A stretch of DNA of 64,000 bases, taken from positions 1-64,000 of the forward strand of contig NZ_JAAKZV010000003.1 in NCBI RefSeq assembly GCF_011044975.1, in the 5' to 3' direction. The notes beneath the pieces were generated by a model. That model saw only the letters and a list, made by a program, of their open reading frames with translations, did no database searches and was not told the DNA's origin. Below, one piece after another: positions 8,422-16,196 of this stretch (positions are counted from its first letter, which is position 1; every line of letters starts with the position of its first letter). The stretch is from Streptomyces coryli (GTDB lineage Bacteria; Actinomycetota; Actinomycetes; Streptomycetales; Streptomycetaceae). Position numbers and translations under genes: made by a program.

Positions 8422-10242
8422 ATGCGTAAATCCATCGCCACCGTGTCGCTCAGCGGCTCGCTGTCGGAGAAGCTCACCGCGGCCGCCGGCGCCGGCTTCG
8501 ACGGCGTGGAGATCTTCGAGAACGATCTGATCGCCAGCCCGCTCAACCCCGAGGAGGTCCGCAGGCGCGCCGCGGACCTCGGCCTGACCATCGACCTGTA
8601 CCAGCCCTTCCGCGACTTCGAGGCCGACCCGAGCGACGACGTACTGGACCGCAATCTCCGGCGCGCGGAGCGCAAGTTCGCCGTCATGGAGCGGCTCGGC
8701 GCGGATCTGCTCCTGGTCTGCTCCAGCGTCTCCCCCGCCGCGATCGACGACGACGCCCTCGCCGCCGAGCACCTGCACGCCCTCGCCGAGCGGGCGCGGC
8801 GGCACGGCATCCGGATCGCGTACGAGGCCCTGGCCTGGGGGCGGCACGTCAGCACGTACGACCACGCCTGGCGGATCGTGGAGCTGGCGGACCATCCCGC
8901 GCTCGGCACCTGCCTGGACAGCTTCCACATCCTCTCCCGGGACAGCGACCCCAAGGGGATCGAGGAGATCCCCGGCGAGAAGATCTTCTTCCTGCAGCTG
9001 GCCGACGCGCCCCGGATCGCGATGGACGTGCTGCAGTGGAGCCGCCACTACCGCTGTTTCCCCGGCCAGGGCGGCTTCGACGTCGCGGGCCTGGCGTCAC
9101 TCGCCGTGCACGCCGGCTACGCCGGGCCGCTGTCCCTCGAGGTCTTCAACGACGTCTTCCGGCAGGCCGACGCCTCCCGTACGGCCGTCGACGCGATGCG
9201 CTCGCTGCGCGCCCTGGAGGACTCGACGGGCCTCGCCCCGCTGCCCGCGCCGGTCGTCCCCGCCGGCGTCGCCTTCGCCGAGCTGGCCGTCGCGGATACG
9301 GAGCCGCTGCACGGCATGCTCGCCGCGCTCGGCTTCTCCAGGACCGGCCGGCACTCGGCGAAGCCGGTGGAGCTGTGGGAGCAGGGCGAGGCCCGGGTGC
9401 TGCTCAACACCGCGCCGTCCGCGGGCCATTCCGTTCCCTCCTCCGGCGCCGGCCGCGAAGGCCCCGCCCTGGCCGCCATCGGCCTGGAGACCGCCGACCC
9501 CACCGCTTCGGTACGGCGCGCCGAGGCGCTGCTCGCGCCCGTACTGCCGCGCCGCCGCACCGCGGGCGAGGCGCCGCTCGACGCGGTGGCCGCGCCGGAC
9601 GGAACCGAGCTGTTCTTCTGCCGCACCCGGTGGCCGGGCCACGCCACCTGGACCGACGACTTCGAGCCGGTGCCGCACGAGCCGGCCGAGCCGGTGGGCA
9701 TCTCCCGTATCGACCACATCGCGCTCACCCAGCCGTGGCACCACTTCGACGAGGCGTCCCTCTTCTACCGGAGCGTGCTGGGGCTGCACGCGGACGAGAG
9801 CCTGGACATCGCCGACCCGTATGGCCTCTTCCGCAGCCGCGCGATGGCCAACGCCGACGGCTCGCTGCGGATCGCGCTCAGCGTCGCCCCCGGCCCCGGC
9901 GACCCAGGCGTCCCGCTGCAGCACATCGCGCTCGCCACCGACGACGCGGTGGCGGCCGCCCGTCGGCTACGGGAACGGGGCGCGGCTCTGCTGCCGGTCC
10001 CCGCCAACTACTACGACGACCTGGACGCCCGCCACGAGCCGGCCCCGGCGGAGCTGGCGACGCTGCGCGAGCTCGGCATCCTCTACGACCGGGATGAATA
10101 CGGCGAGTTCCGGCACTTCTACACCGCCACTGTCGGCCGCTTCTTCTTCGAGATCGTCCAGCGCACGGGCGGCTACCGCGGTTACGGCGCCCACAACGCG
10201 ACGGTCCGGCTGGCCGCGCAGCACTCCAACGTCACCCGCTGA
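8422..10242 (+). CDS. qsuB: 3-Dehydroshikimate dehydratase, two-domain QsuB/QuiC1 type
   Basis: Converts 3-dehydroshikimate to protocatechuate. The 606 residues hold two domains: an N-terminal sugar-phosphate-isomerase-like TIM barrel (about 1-270) and a C-terminal 4-hydroxyphenylpyruvate-dioxygenase-like vicinal-oxygen-chelate domain (about 285-600). The four metal ligands known from this enzyme class are all present: E135 in IAYEALAWG, D166 in TCLDSFHILSR, Q192 in FFLQLADAP and E240 in LSLEVFND. The start MRKSIATVSLSGSLSEKL closely resembles Corynebacterium QsuB. The neighbours supply import and the preceding oxidation. No protocatechuate ring-cleavage genes occur in this window. Confidence 0.93.
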   Translation: MRKSIATVSLSGSLSEKLTAAAGAGFDGVEIFENDLIASPLNPEEVRRRAADLGLTIDLYQPFRDFEADPSDDVLDRNLRRAERKFAVMERLGADLLLVCSSVSPAAIDDDALAAEHLHALAERARRHGIRIAYEALAWGRHVSTYDHAWRIVELADHPALGTCLDSFHILSRDSDPKGIEEIPGEKIFFLQLADAPRIAMDVLQWSRHYRCFPGQGGFDVAGLASLAVHAGYAGPLSLEVFNDVFRQADASRTAVDAMRSLRALEDSTGLAPLPAPVVPAGVAFAELAVADTEPLHGMLAALGFSRTGRHSAKPVELWEQGEARVLLNTAPSAGHSVPSSGAGREGPALAAIGLETADPTASVRRAEALLAPVLPRRRTAGEAPLDAVAAPDGTELFFCRTRWPGHATWTDDFEPVPHEPAEPVGISRIDHIALTQPWHHFDEASLFYRSVLGLHADESLDIADPYGLFRSRAMANADGSLRIALSVAPGPGDPGVPLQHIALATDDAVAAARRLRERGAALLPVPANYYDDLDARHEPAPAELATLRELGILYDRDEYGEFRHFYTATVGRFFFEIVQRTGGYRGYGAHNATVRLAAQHSNVTR

Positions 10243-10292
10243 GTGCCGGAGCTAGACTGACGGCGCCGAACCGTCCCCTTTCAAGGAGCCGC

Positions 10293-10958
10293 ATGGCAGC
10301 CGCCGTCCACCCGCCGACCGGGTCAGCCAAGCGCACGCGGGATGCGGCCAGGACCCAGGCGGAGATCCTGGACGTGGCGACGGAGGTCTTCGCCCGCCAG
10401 GGCTACGCGGGCGCGCGCGTCGACGAGATAGCCGATCGCACGCGCACCACGAAGCGGATGCTCTACTACTACTTCGGCAGCAAGGAGCAGCTCTTCACGG
10501 CGGTGCTGGAGCGTGCGTACGCGGTCATCCGGCGGCAGGAGCAGGAGCTCGACGTCGAGCACCTGGATCCGGTCTCCGCGATCCGGCGGCTCGCCGAGCT
10601 CACCTTCGACCACCACGAGGCGCACCCGGACTTCATCCGCCTCGTCAGCATCGAGAACATCCACGAGGCCGCGCACATCGCCGCCTCCGAGTCGCTGAGC
10701 TCGCTCAACTCCCCCGCGATCGAGGTCATCGGCCGGATCCTCGACGAGGGCCGCACCCAGGGCGTCTTCACGGCCGACGTCGACGCCGTCGACCTGCACG
10801 CGATGATCAGCTCCTTCTGCTTCTTCCGCGTAGCCAACCGCCACACCTTCCACACCATCTTCGGCCGCGACCTGACCGCCCCGGACCGCCGCGACCACTA
10901 CCGCACGATGCTCGGCGACCTGGTCCTCGCCTACCTGGCGGAGGGCGGGAGGCCGTGA
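10293..10958 (+). CDS. TetR family regulator, probable controller of shikimate catabolism
   Basis: A 221-residue TetR protein. The DNA-binding domain is ILDVATEVFARQGYAGARV then EIADRTRTTKRMLYYYF, and the C-terminal ligand domain is of the kind seen in many aromatic-catabolism TetR proteins. It lies 50 bases after the dehydratase gene, with a possible -10 TAGACT at 10253-10258 and AAGGAG before the ATG, so it may have its own promoter. Regulation of the upstream operon via the palindrome at 6129-6146 is inferred from position only. Confidence 0.85.
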   Translation: MAAAVHPPTGSAKRTRDAARTQAEILDVATEVFARQGYAGARVDEIADRTRTTKRMLYYYFGSKEQLFTAVLERAYAVIRRQEQELDVEHLDPVSAIRRLAELTFDHHEAHPDFIRLVSIENIHEAAHIAASESLSSLNSPAIEVIGRILDEGRTQGVFTADVDAVDLHAMISSFCFFRVANRHTFHTIFGRDLTAPDRRDHYRTMLGDLVLAYLAEGGRP

Positions 10959-11035
10959 GCTGGGACGTACTCCTGGTGCCACTCCCGACGAAGCTGACGT
11001 CGGTCGGCGAGCTGGACCGGACGCTCGGCACGTAG
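10955..11035 (+). pseudogene. Truncated remnant of a small conserved actinobacterial gene
   Basis: A GTG overlapping the TetR stop (GTGA) opens a 26-codon frame, MSWDVLLVPLPTKLTSVGEL and six more residues, ending in TAG. The beginning MSWDVLL-PLP resembles the start of a widespread small Streptomyces protein family whose members are much longer (from memory, unverified). Here the frame stops early and I see no continuation in another frame, so a decayed gene fragment is the likeliest reading. A genuine 26-residue peptide is possible. Confidence 0.4.
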
Positions 11036-11040
11036 ATCTC

Positions 11041-11076
11041 TTCAAGTCTGCGGCGGTTGCGGCTATAGAGGGCGCG
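11041..11076 (+). promoter_or_regulatory. Promoter for a leaderless SDR transcript
   Basis: TTCAAG (11041-11046), a 17-base spacer and TATAGA (11064-11069) form a housekeeping-type promoter. Transcription would begin at about the GTG at 11076, and no ribosome site is present, so a leaderless mRNA is inferred. Confidence 0.5.
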
Positions 11077-11825
11077 TGGACTTTTCCGGACGCAAAGGTG
11101 TGGCGCTGGTCGCCGGTGGTACGGGTGCGATCGGGGCGGCGGTGGTGCGCACGCTCGCCCGGTACGGCAGCCAGGTGGCTTTCACGTATCGCAGCAGCGC
11201 CGAGGCCGCACGCGAGCTGGAACGGGAGTGCGGGGCCCGGGCGTTGCGGGCCGATCTCGGTGACGAGGAGGCGGCCGCCCGCGCGATCCGGGAGGCGGCG
11301 GGCGACGGTGGGCTGCACACCCTCGTCTACGCGGCGGGGCCGCACGTGCCGATGCGGCACCTCAGCGCCGTGCCGCCGTCCCGCTACCGGGAGCAGCTGC
11401 AAGCCGACGCCGTGGCCTTCTACAACCTCGTCCACCCCGCCCTCACCCCCCTCCGGGAGAGCGAAGGCAGCGTCGTCGCGGTGACCACGGCCGCCACCCA
11501 GCGCTATCCCGTACGCGACGGTCTCTCCTCCGGCGCCAAGGGCGCGGTCGAGGCCGTGGCGCGGGCGCTCGCCGCCGAGGAGGGCCGCTACGGCGTTCGC
11601 GTCAACTGTGTCGGCCCCGGCATGCTCACCGACGGCATGGCCGCCCGCCTGGTCGCGGACGGCGAACTCGACGACGCCGCACTGGCGGTGACCCGCCGCA
11701 ACATCCCGCTGCGCCGCTTCGGCTCCGCCCAGGACATCGCCGAGGCGACCGCCTTCCTGGCCTCGGACCTGGCCGGATTCATCACCGGCCAGCATCTGGC
11801 GGTGGACGGCGGTTACACGGTCTGA
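11076..11825 (+). CDS. Atypical SDR family oxidoreductase
   Basis: A 249-residue short-chain dehydrogenase/reductase fold protein. The nucleotide-binding motif AGGTGAIG (13-20) and the C-terminal ITGQHLAVDGGYTV typical of FabG-like SDRs are intact. The catalytic Tyr-x3-Lys is not: lysine 155 is preceded four residues earlier by Ser151 (SSGAK), and the usual catalytic serine position, 13 residues before, is Thr138. Classical SDR chemistry is therefore doubtful; it may bind cofactor without classical reduction or use other residues. It converges on the P450 gene with no gap (stops abut at 11825/11826). Confidence 0.82.
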   Translation: MDFSGRKGVALVAGGTGAIGAAVVRTLARYGSQVAFTYRSSAEAARELERECGARALRADLGDEEAAARAIREAAGDGGLHTLVYAAGPHVPMRHLSAVPPSRYREQLQADAVAFYNLVHPALTPLRESEGSVVAVTTAATQRYPVRDGLSSGAKGAVEAVARALAAEEGRYGVRVNCVGPGMLTDGMAARLVADGELDDAALAVTRRNIPLRRFGSAQDIAEATAFLASDLAGFITGQHLAVDGGYTV

Positions 11826-13253
11826 TCAGGCCGACTCCAGCCGCCGCAGCTCAAGTGGCAGCCCGTCGACCGGCATCGGCCCGGTCCCGTACGACAGCGG
11901 CGGCTCGTACCCGCCAGGGACGCGCCAGCGATAGCGGAGCAGCATCCGGTGCATGATCGCCTTGACCTCCATGCCGCCGAAGTACAGCCCGATGCACTTG
12001 TGCGCCCCGCCCCCGAAGGCCGACCACACATACCGGTGGGACTTGTCCTCGCGGCGCTCCTCGGCGAAGCGCTCCGGATCGAAGACGTCCGGGTCCCGCC
12101 ACCACGGCTCCATGCGCTGCGTCTGATAGATGCTCGCCAGCACCCGGGTGCCCTTGGGGATGTAATAGCCGAGGATCTCCGTGTCCTTGACCGCCTCGCG
12201 GAAGAGGCCGCCGACCGGCGCGTTGATGCGCAGCGTCTCCTTGAAGACCAGGTCGAGCAGCGGCAGCCGCAAGAGGTCGTCATAGTCGAGCGCGTCCTTG
12301 CCCAGGGCCTCGGACTCGGCCCTGACCCGCTCCTGCCACTCCGGATTGCGGCCCAGGTAGTACGCCATCATCGCGAGGGTGATCGTGCTGGTGTCGTGCG
12401 CCGCCATCATCGCGAAGATCATGTGGTTGACGATGTCGTCGTCGCCGAAGGCGTCCCCGGTCTCGCTCTCGGCCCGGCACAGCACGCTGAACAGGTCGTC
12501 GGTCTTGCTGTCGCGCTTGTCCGCCAGGCGGCTCCGGAAATACGTCTCCAGGTACCGCCGCCCGCGCAGCCCGCGCGCCCACACGCCACCCGGCACGTCG
12601 GCCCGCACGATCGCCTGCCCGCCGTGCACCGCGTCCACGAAGGCCTTGGTGAGGCGCTTGGCCTCGGCGGACCGTGGCGACGCTGACTCGCCGGCGAACA
12701 CCGCGTTCGCGATGTCGAGGGTCATCGCCTTGGCGGCGGCGTAGACCGGGAAGCGGTCGCCGGGCCGCCAGCGCTCCAGGCCCTGCTCGATGCGCGGGTT
12801 CATCGCCGCCAGATAGCCGTCCAGGCGGGGCAGCGTGAAGGCGTGCTGCATGATCCGCCGGTGGTGCAGATGCTCGGCGAAGTCCAGCAGGAGCAGCCCG
12901 CGGTGGAAGAACGCGCCGATCAGATAGCCGTAGAAGCCGGCGTTGCCGAAGGCGCGGTCGCGGTTGGCGGCCACGGTCTGGATCGCCTCCGGGCCGACGA
13001 CGCCGACCATCCGGGTGCCGAGCACCCCCGACCACGCGACCGGGCCGTAGCGCTCGTACCGCCGCCGGCTGAAGCGCAGCGAGTCGACCTGCAGGCTGAA
13101 GGTGTGGCCGACGAGCGGCGGCCCGTGGTCGCCCGGCACCGGCTTGAGGCCGGAGCCGGGCGGCGGTAACGCCAGCGGCCGGCTGCGGACCGGCAGGCGC
13201 GAGGTGACGGCGGAGGCGGCGCGGACGCCGCGATAGGCGAGCGGAGCGGTCAT
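11826..13253 (-). CDS. Cytochrome P450
   Basis: A 475-residue heme mono-oxygenase. All landmarks are present: I-helix AHDTST (285-290), the ExxR motif in KETLR (E339-R342), FDPERF (391-396) and the heme loop FGGGAHKCIG with ligand Cys420. Length and the long I-helix resemble class-II style bacterial P450s such as CYP51/CYP120 relatives. Start ATG 13253 (MTAPLAYRG) has AAGGGA upstream on the minus strand. Codon 29 is TTA (13167-13169), which in Streptomyces makes translation dependent on the bldA tRNA. No ferredoxin partner is adjacent; substrate unknown. Confidence 0.92.
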   Translation of the reverse strand: MTAPLAYRGVRAASAVTSRLPVRSRPLALPPPGSGLKPVPGDHGPPLVGHTFSLQVDSLRFSRRRYERYGPVAWSGVLGTRMVGVVGPEAIQTVAANRDRAFGNAGFYGYLIGAFFHRGLLLLDFAEHLHHRRIMQHAFTLPRLDGYLAAMNPRIEQGLERWRPGDRFPVYAAAKAMTLDIANAVFAGESASPRSAEAKRLTKAFVDAVHGGQAIVRADVPGGVWARGLRGRRYLETYFRSRLADKRDSKTDDLFSVLCRAESETGDAFGDDDIVNHMIFAMMAAHDTSTITLAMMAYYLGRNPEWQERVRAESEALGKDALDYDDLLRLPLLDLVFKETLRINAPVGGLFREAVKDTEILGYYIPKGTRVLASIYQTQRMEPWWRDPDVFDPERFAEERREDKSHRYVWSAFGGGAHKCIGLYFGGMEVKAIMHRMLLRYRWRVPGGYEPPLSYGTGPMPVDGLPLELRRLESA

Positions 13254-13304
13254 GACCGGGTCCCTTCGCTGGGGGCGGTGTGCTCCCTCCGCCGCCACCG
13301 TAGG

Positions 13305-16196
13305 TCAGCGCAGTGAAAAGGTGGAGAGGCGCAGCCCTTCGGAAAGGACGAGGTATACGGCCTGGCGGCCGGTCCCACCCGAGAGCGCGGCCGTCACCTC
13401 CGCGTACTGGTAGCGCGAGCCGGTGCTCGCCACCGTCGCCCGGCCGACCGACTTGCCGTCCGGCGCGCCCAGGCGGACCTCGAGCGTCCCCTCCCCCGAC
13501 GACTCCTTGGCGACCTGCGCCGTCAGGCGCTTCGCGCCCCCACCCAGGTCGGCGTCGTCGAACAGCAGCCACGCCCCGGCGGCTTCCGCCCCGACCGCCG
13601 TGCCGCGGGGCTTGGCCTCGTCGACCAGCCGCACGCCGTCGTAGTCGTCGAAGTTCTCCGCCCGGGTCACGCGCGACAGATCGCGCGGCGGGACGGTCTC
13701 GCCGCGTACGTCCAGCGTGGTGCGGCCGCGGATGTCCCCGGACGAGGGGCCGACCATGAGCTCGTACGTGCTGCGCTCCACCACCCACCGGGAGCGGGTG
13801 ACGTCCCAGTGCGCCAGGTCGTCGCGCGACAGCGGCAGGGTCACGGTGCGCGTCTGGCCGGGCTTCAGCGTCACCTTCCGGAACGCCTGCAGCTTCTTCC
13901 GCGGCTGCTTGACCCGCGACTCCCGCTGCCGGGTGTAGAGCTGCACGACCTCGGCGCCGGCCCGGCGCCCGGTGTTGGTGACCGCGACCTCGACGCCGTC
14001 GCGCACCGCCCGCGGGCGGCCGTAGCGGAAGGTGGTGTAGGACAGCCCGTGCCCGAACGGGTAGAGCACCTCGCCGGTGAAGTACTGGTAGGTGCGGTCG
14101 TGCTTGATGTTGTCGTACTCGAGGATCGACGGCAGGTCGTCCTCGGAGCGGTACCAGGTCTGGGTGAGCCGGCCGGACGGGTTCGCATCGCCGAAGAGGA
14201 CGTCCGCCAGCGCATTGCCGGTCTCCTGGCCCGCGTGGGTGGTCCAGAGCAGGGCCGGGGCGTGCTCCTGTTCCCAGTTCAGGGTGGTCGGGTAGTTGTT
14301 CTCCACGACCACCACGGTCTTCGGATTGGCCGCCAGCACCGCCTTGACCAGCGCCGCCTGGGTCTCCGCCAGGCCCATGACCTCGCGGTCGTCGGTCTCG
14401 CGGGAGTTGATGAACGGCATCGAGCCGACCACGACGATCGCCGTGTCCGCGGCCCGGGCCGCGGCGACCGCCTCCTCGGTGCCGTCCTTGACGACCTCGC
14501 GGGTGTAGCGGCCGGCGTCGGCGGCGGGGCCGAGGACGAGCGTGCCGTCCTCCCGCGCCCGCAGATAGACGCTGTCGCCGAACCAGTCCTCGTAGCCCGA
14601 GTACTTCAGCAGGACGGTGTCGTCGTCCTGCGCCTCGAGCTTGAACAGCTGGGAGACGAACCAGCCATTGGGCTGGTCCTGGTCGTTGAAGAACTGATTC
14701 CCCTCGGGCCCGCTGCCGTCCGGGTCGCGCATGCCGACGACCTTGCCGTTGGCGGCGGCCCGCAGCGTGACCACGCCCTGGCCCCAGCCGAAGACGTCGA
14801 AGTGCTGCGCCTCCCCGGGCTCACCCGCACGCTCCTTCAGCGCCGTCTCCGCACCGCCCGCCGTGATGTACGCGCCGGTGGCGGCGTTCTTCAGCGCGAT
14901 CCGGTCGACGCCTTCGTACGCGGTGACGGTCGCACCCGCGCCGAGCCGCTCGGCGATGCCCTCCTTCGGGGTCACCTTGTACGGCAGCTCACCGGAGTAC
15001 CAGTCGGCGTAGAGGGTGTCGGCCAGCGGCCCGACGACGGCCACCTTCCGCAGCGCCGCTGCGTTCAGCGGCAGCGCGCCGCCGGCGTTCTTCAGCAGCA
15101 CGATCGCCTCGGTGGCGGCGCGGCGGGCGAGCTTGCGGTGCGCCGGGCTGTCGATGACGGACTTGTCGATGTGTCCGTACGGGCCGCCGTCCTCGTCGAA
15201 GTCGCCGAGCCGGTCGCGGATGTCCAGGACGTGCCCGACGGCCGTGTCGATGTCGGACTCCTCCAACAGGCCCTTCTCCAGCGCCTCATTGATCGCGGCG
15301 ATGGTCTTCGACGGGTCCGTGTCGTCCGTGGTGAAGCTGTCGAGGCCCGCCTTGAGGATCGCGGCGTCCGCCTCGGCCAGGGTGTCGAAGTACTTCTGCG
15401 AGCCGGTGGCCGGCAGATTGTTGGGCGCCCAGGCGTCGGTGACGTTCAGCAGCGCCCGGTCGGTCCAGGTGCGCACCGAGTTGTTCAGGTCGGTGACCGT
15501 GCAGGGGCGGCCGTTGACCAGGTTGTACGCGGTCATCACGCCGCACGCGACGTCGGCGGAGATGGCCGCCTTGTACGCCGGTTCCTCGTACTCCTTGTAC
15601 ACCCGCGGCCGGATGTCCGAGGACGTCCGGTCGCGCCTGACCTCGTTGTTGTTGGCCAGGTAGTGCTTCACCAGCGGGGCCGTCTTGAGGTGGTCGGGGT
15701 CGCCGCCGCTGAGGCCCTTCGCGTACGCGGTCGACATGACGCCGGTCAGGTGCGGGTCCTCGGAGTAGCCCTCTTCGTTACGGCCCCAGCGCGGGTCGCG
15801 CAGCAGCTGCACGGTCGGCGACCACACGTTCAGGCCCCAGCCCTTCGGCCGCTCCTGCTGCAGGCCGCGGACCTCGTCGCCGACGGCGGAGCCGACCTGT
15901 TCGATCAGGGCCGGGTTCCAGGTGGAGGCGAGGCCGATCGCCTGCGGGAAGACGGTGGCCTTGCCCAGCCAGGCGAGGCCGTGCAGGGCCTCGGTGCCGG
16001 TGCGGAAGGCCTTCATGCCGAGCCGCGGTATCGCCGGCTGCCACTGGTGCAGCAGCGAGATCTTCTCGTCAAGGGTGAGCTTGCCGAGTAATTCCGCCGC
16101 CCGCCGCCTGGCAGTCGGGGCGGCGGCCGCGGGTCTCGCCATGGCGGCCGTCAGCATCGCGGCCACGGGCAGGGACAGGACCGTTCTACGCTTCAT
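13305..16196 (-). CDS. Secreted GH3 beta-glycosidase (beta-glucosidase/xylosidase type)
   Basis: A 963-residue exported GH3 enzyme removing terminal beta-linked glucose or xylose. A signal peptide covers about residues 1-26. GH3 N-domain follows, with the nucleophile Asp254 in NVTDAWAPNN. The C-domain is interrupted by a ~130-residue beta-trefoil-like insert (about 455-590), then resumes at TAIVVVGSMPF. A fibronectin-III-like domain follows, and a C-terminal carbohydrate-binding-like beta domain ends the protein. Start overlaps the GH31 stop (ATGA). Codon 36 is TTA (16089-16091), a bldA-type codon. A palindrome at 16220-16233 lies just upstream. The context suggests xyloglucan or xylo-oligosaccharides. 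Confidence 0.88.
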   Translation of the reverse strand: MKRRTVLSLPVAAMLTAAMARPAAAAPTARRRAAELLGKLTLDEKISLLHQWQPAIPRLGMKAFRTGTEALHGLAWLGKATVFPQAIGLASTWNPALIEQVGSAVGDEVRGLQQERPKGWGLNVWSPTVQLLRDPRWGRNEEGYSEDPHLTGVMSTAYAKGLSGGDPDHLKTAPLVKHYLANNNEVRRDRTSSDIRPRVYKEYEEPAYKAAISADVACGVMTAYNLVNGRPCTVTDLNNSVRTWTDRALLNVTDAWAPNNLPATGSQKYFDTLAEADAAILKAGLDSFTTDDTDPSKTIAAINEALEKGLLEESDIDTAVGHVLDIRDRLGDFDEDGGPYGHIDKSVIDSPAHRKLARRAATEAIVLLKNAGGALPLNAAALRKVAVVGPLADTLYADWYSGELPYKVTPKEGIAERLGAGATVTAYEGVDRIALKNAATGAYITAGGAETALKERAGEPGEAQHFDVFGWGQGVVTLRAAANGKVVGMRDPDGSGPEGNQFFNDQDQPNGWFVSQLFKLEAQDDDTVLLKYSGYEDWFGDSVYLRAREDGTLVLGPAADAGRYTREVVKDGTEEAVAAARAADTAIVVVGSMPFINSRETDDREVMGLAETQAALVKAVLAANPKTVVVVENNYPTTLNWEQEHAPALLWTTHAGQETGNALADVLFGDANPSGRLTQTWYRSEDDLPSILEYDNIKHDRTYQYFTGEVLYPFGHGLSYTTFRYGRPRAVRDGVEVAVTNTGRRAGAEVVQLYTRQRESRVKQPRKKLQAFRKVTLKPGQTRTVTLPLSRDDLAHWDVTRSRWVVERSTYELMVGPSSGDIRGRTTLDVRGETVPPRDLSRVTRAENFDDYDGVRLVDEAKPRGTAVGAEAAGAWLLFDDADLGGGAKRLTAQVAKESSGEGTLEVRLGAPDGKSVGRATVASTGSRYQYAEVTAALSGGTGRQAVYLVLSEGLRLSTFSLR

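Noticed and set aside
11076-13253. Secondary-metabolite cluster around the SDR and P450
   Set aside because: No polyketide, peptide or terpene synthase nearby; the two genes are convergent and probably unrelated.
13809-16091. 760-codon plus-strand frame opposite the GH3 gene
   Set aside because: Composition and position identify it as the complement of GH3 coding sequence.
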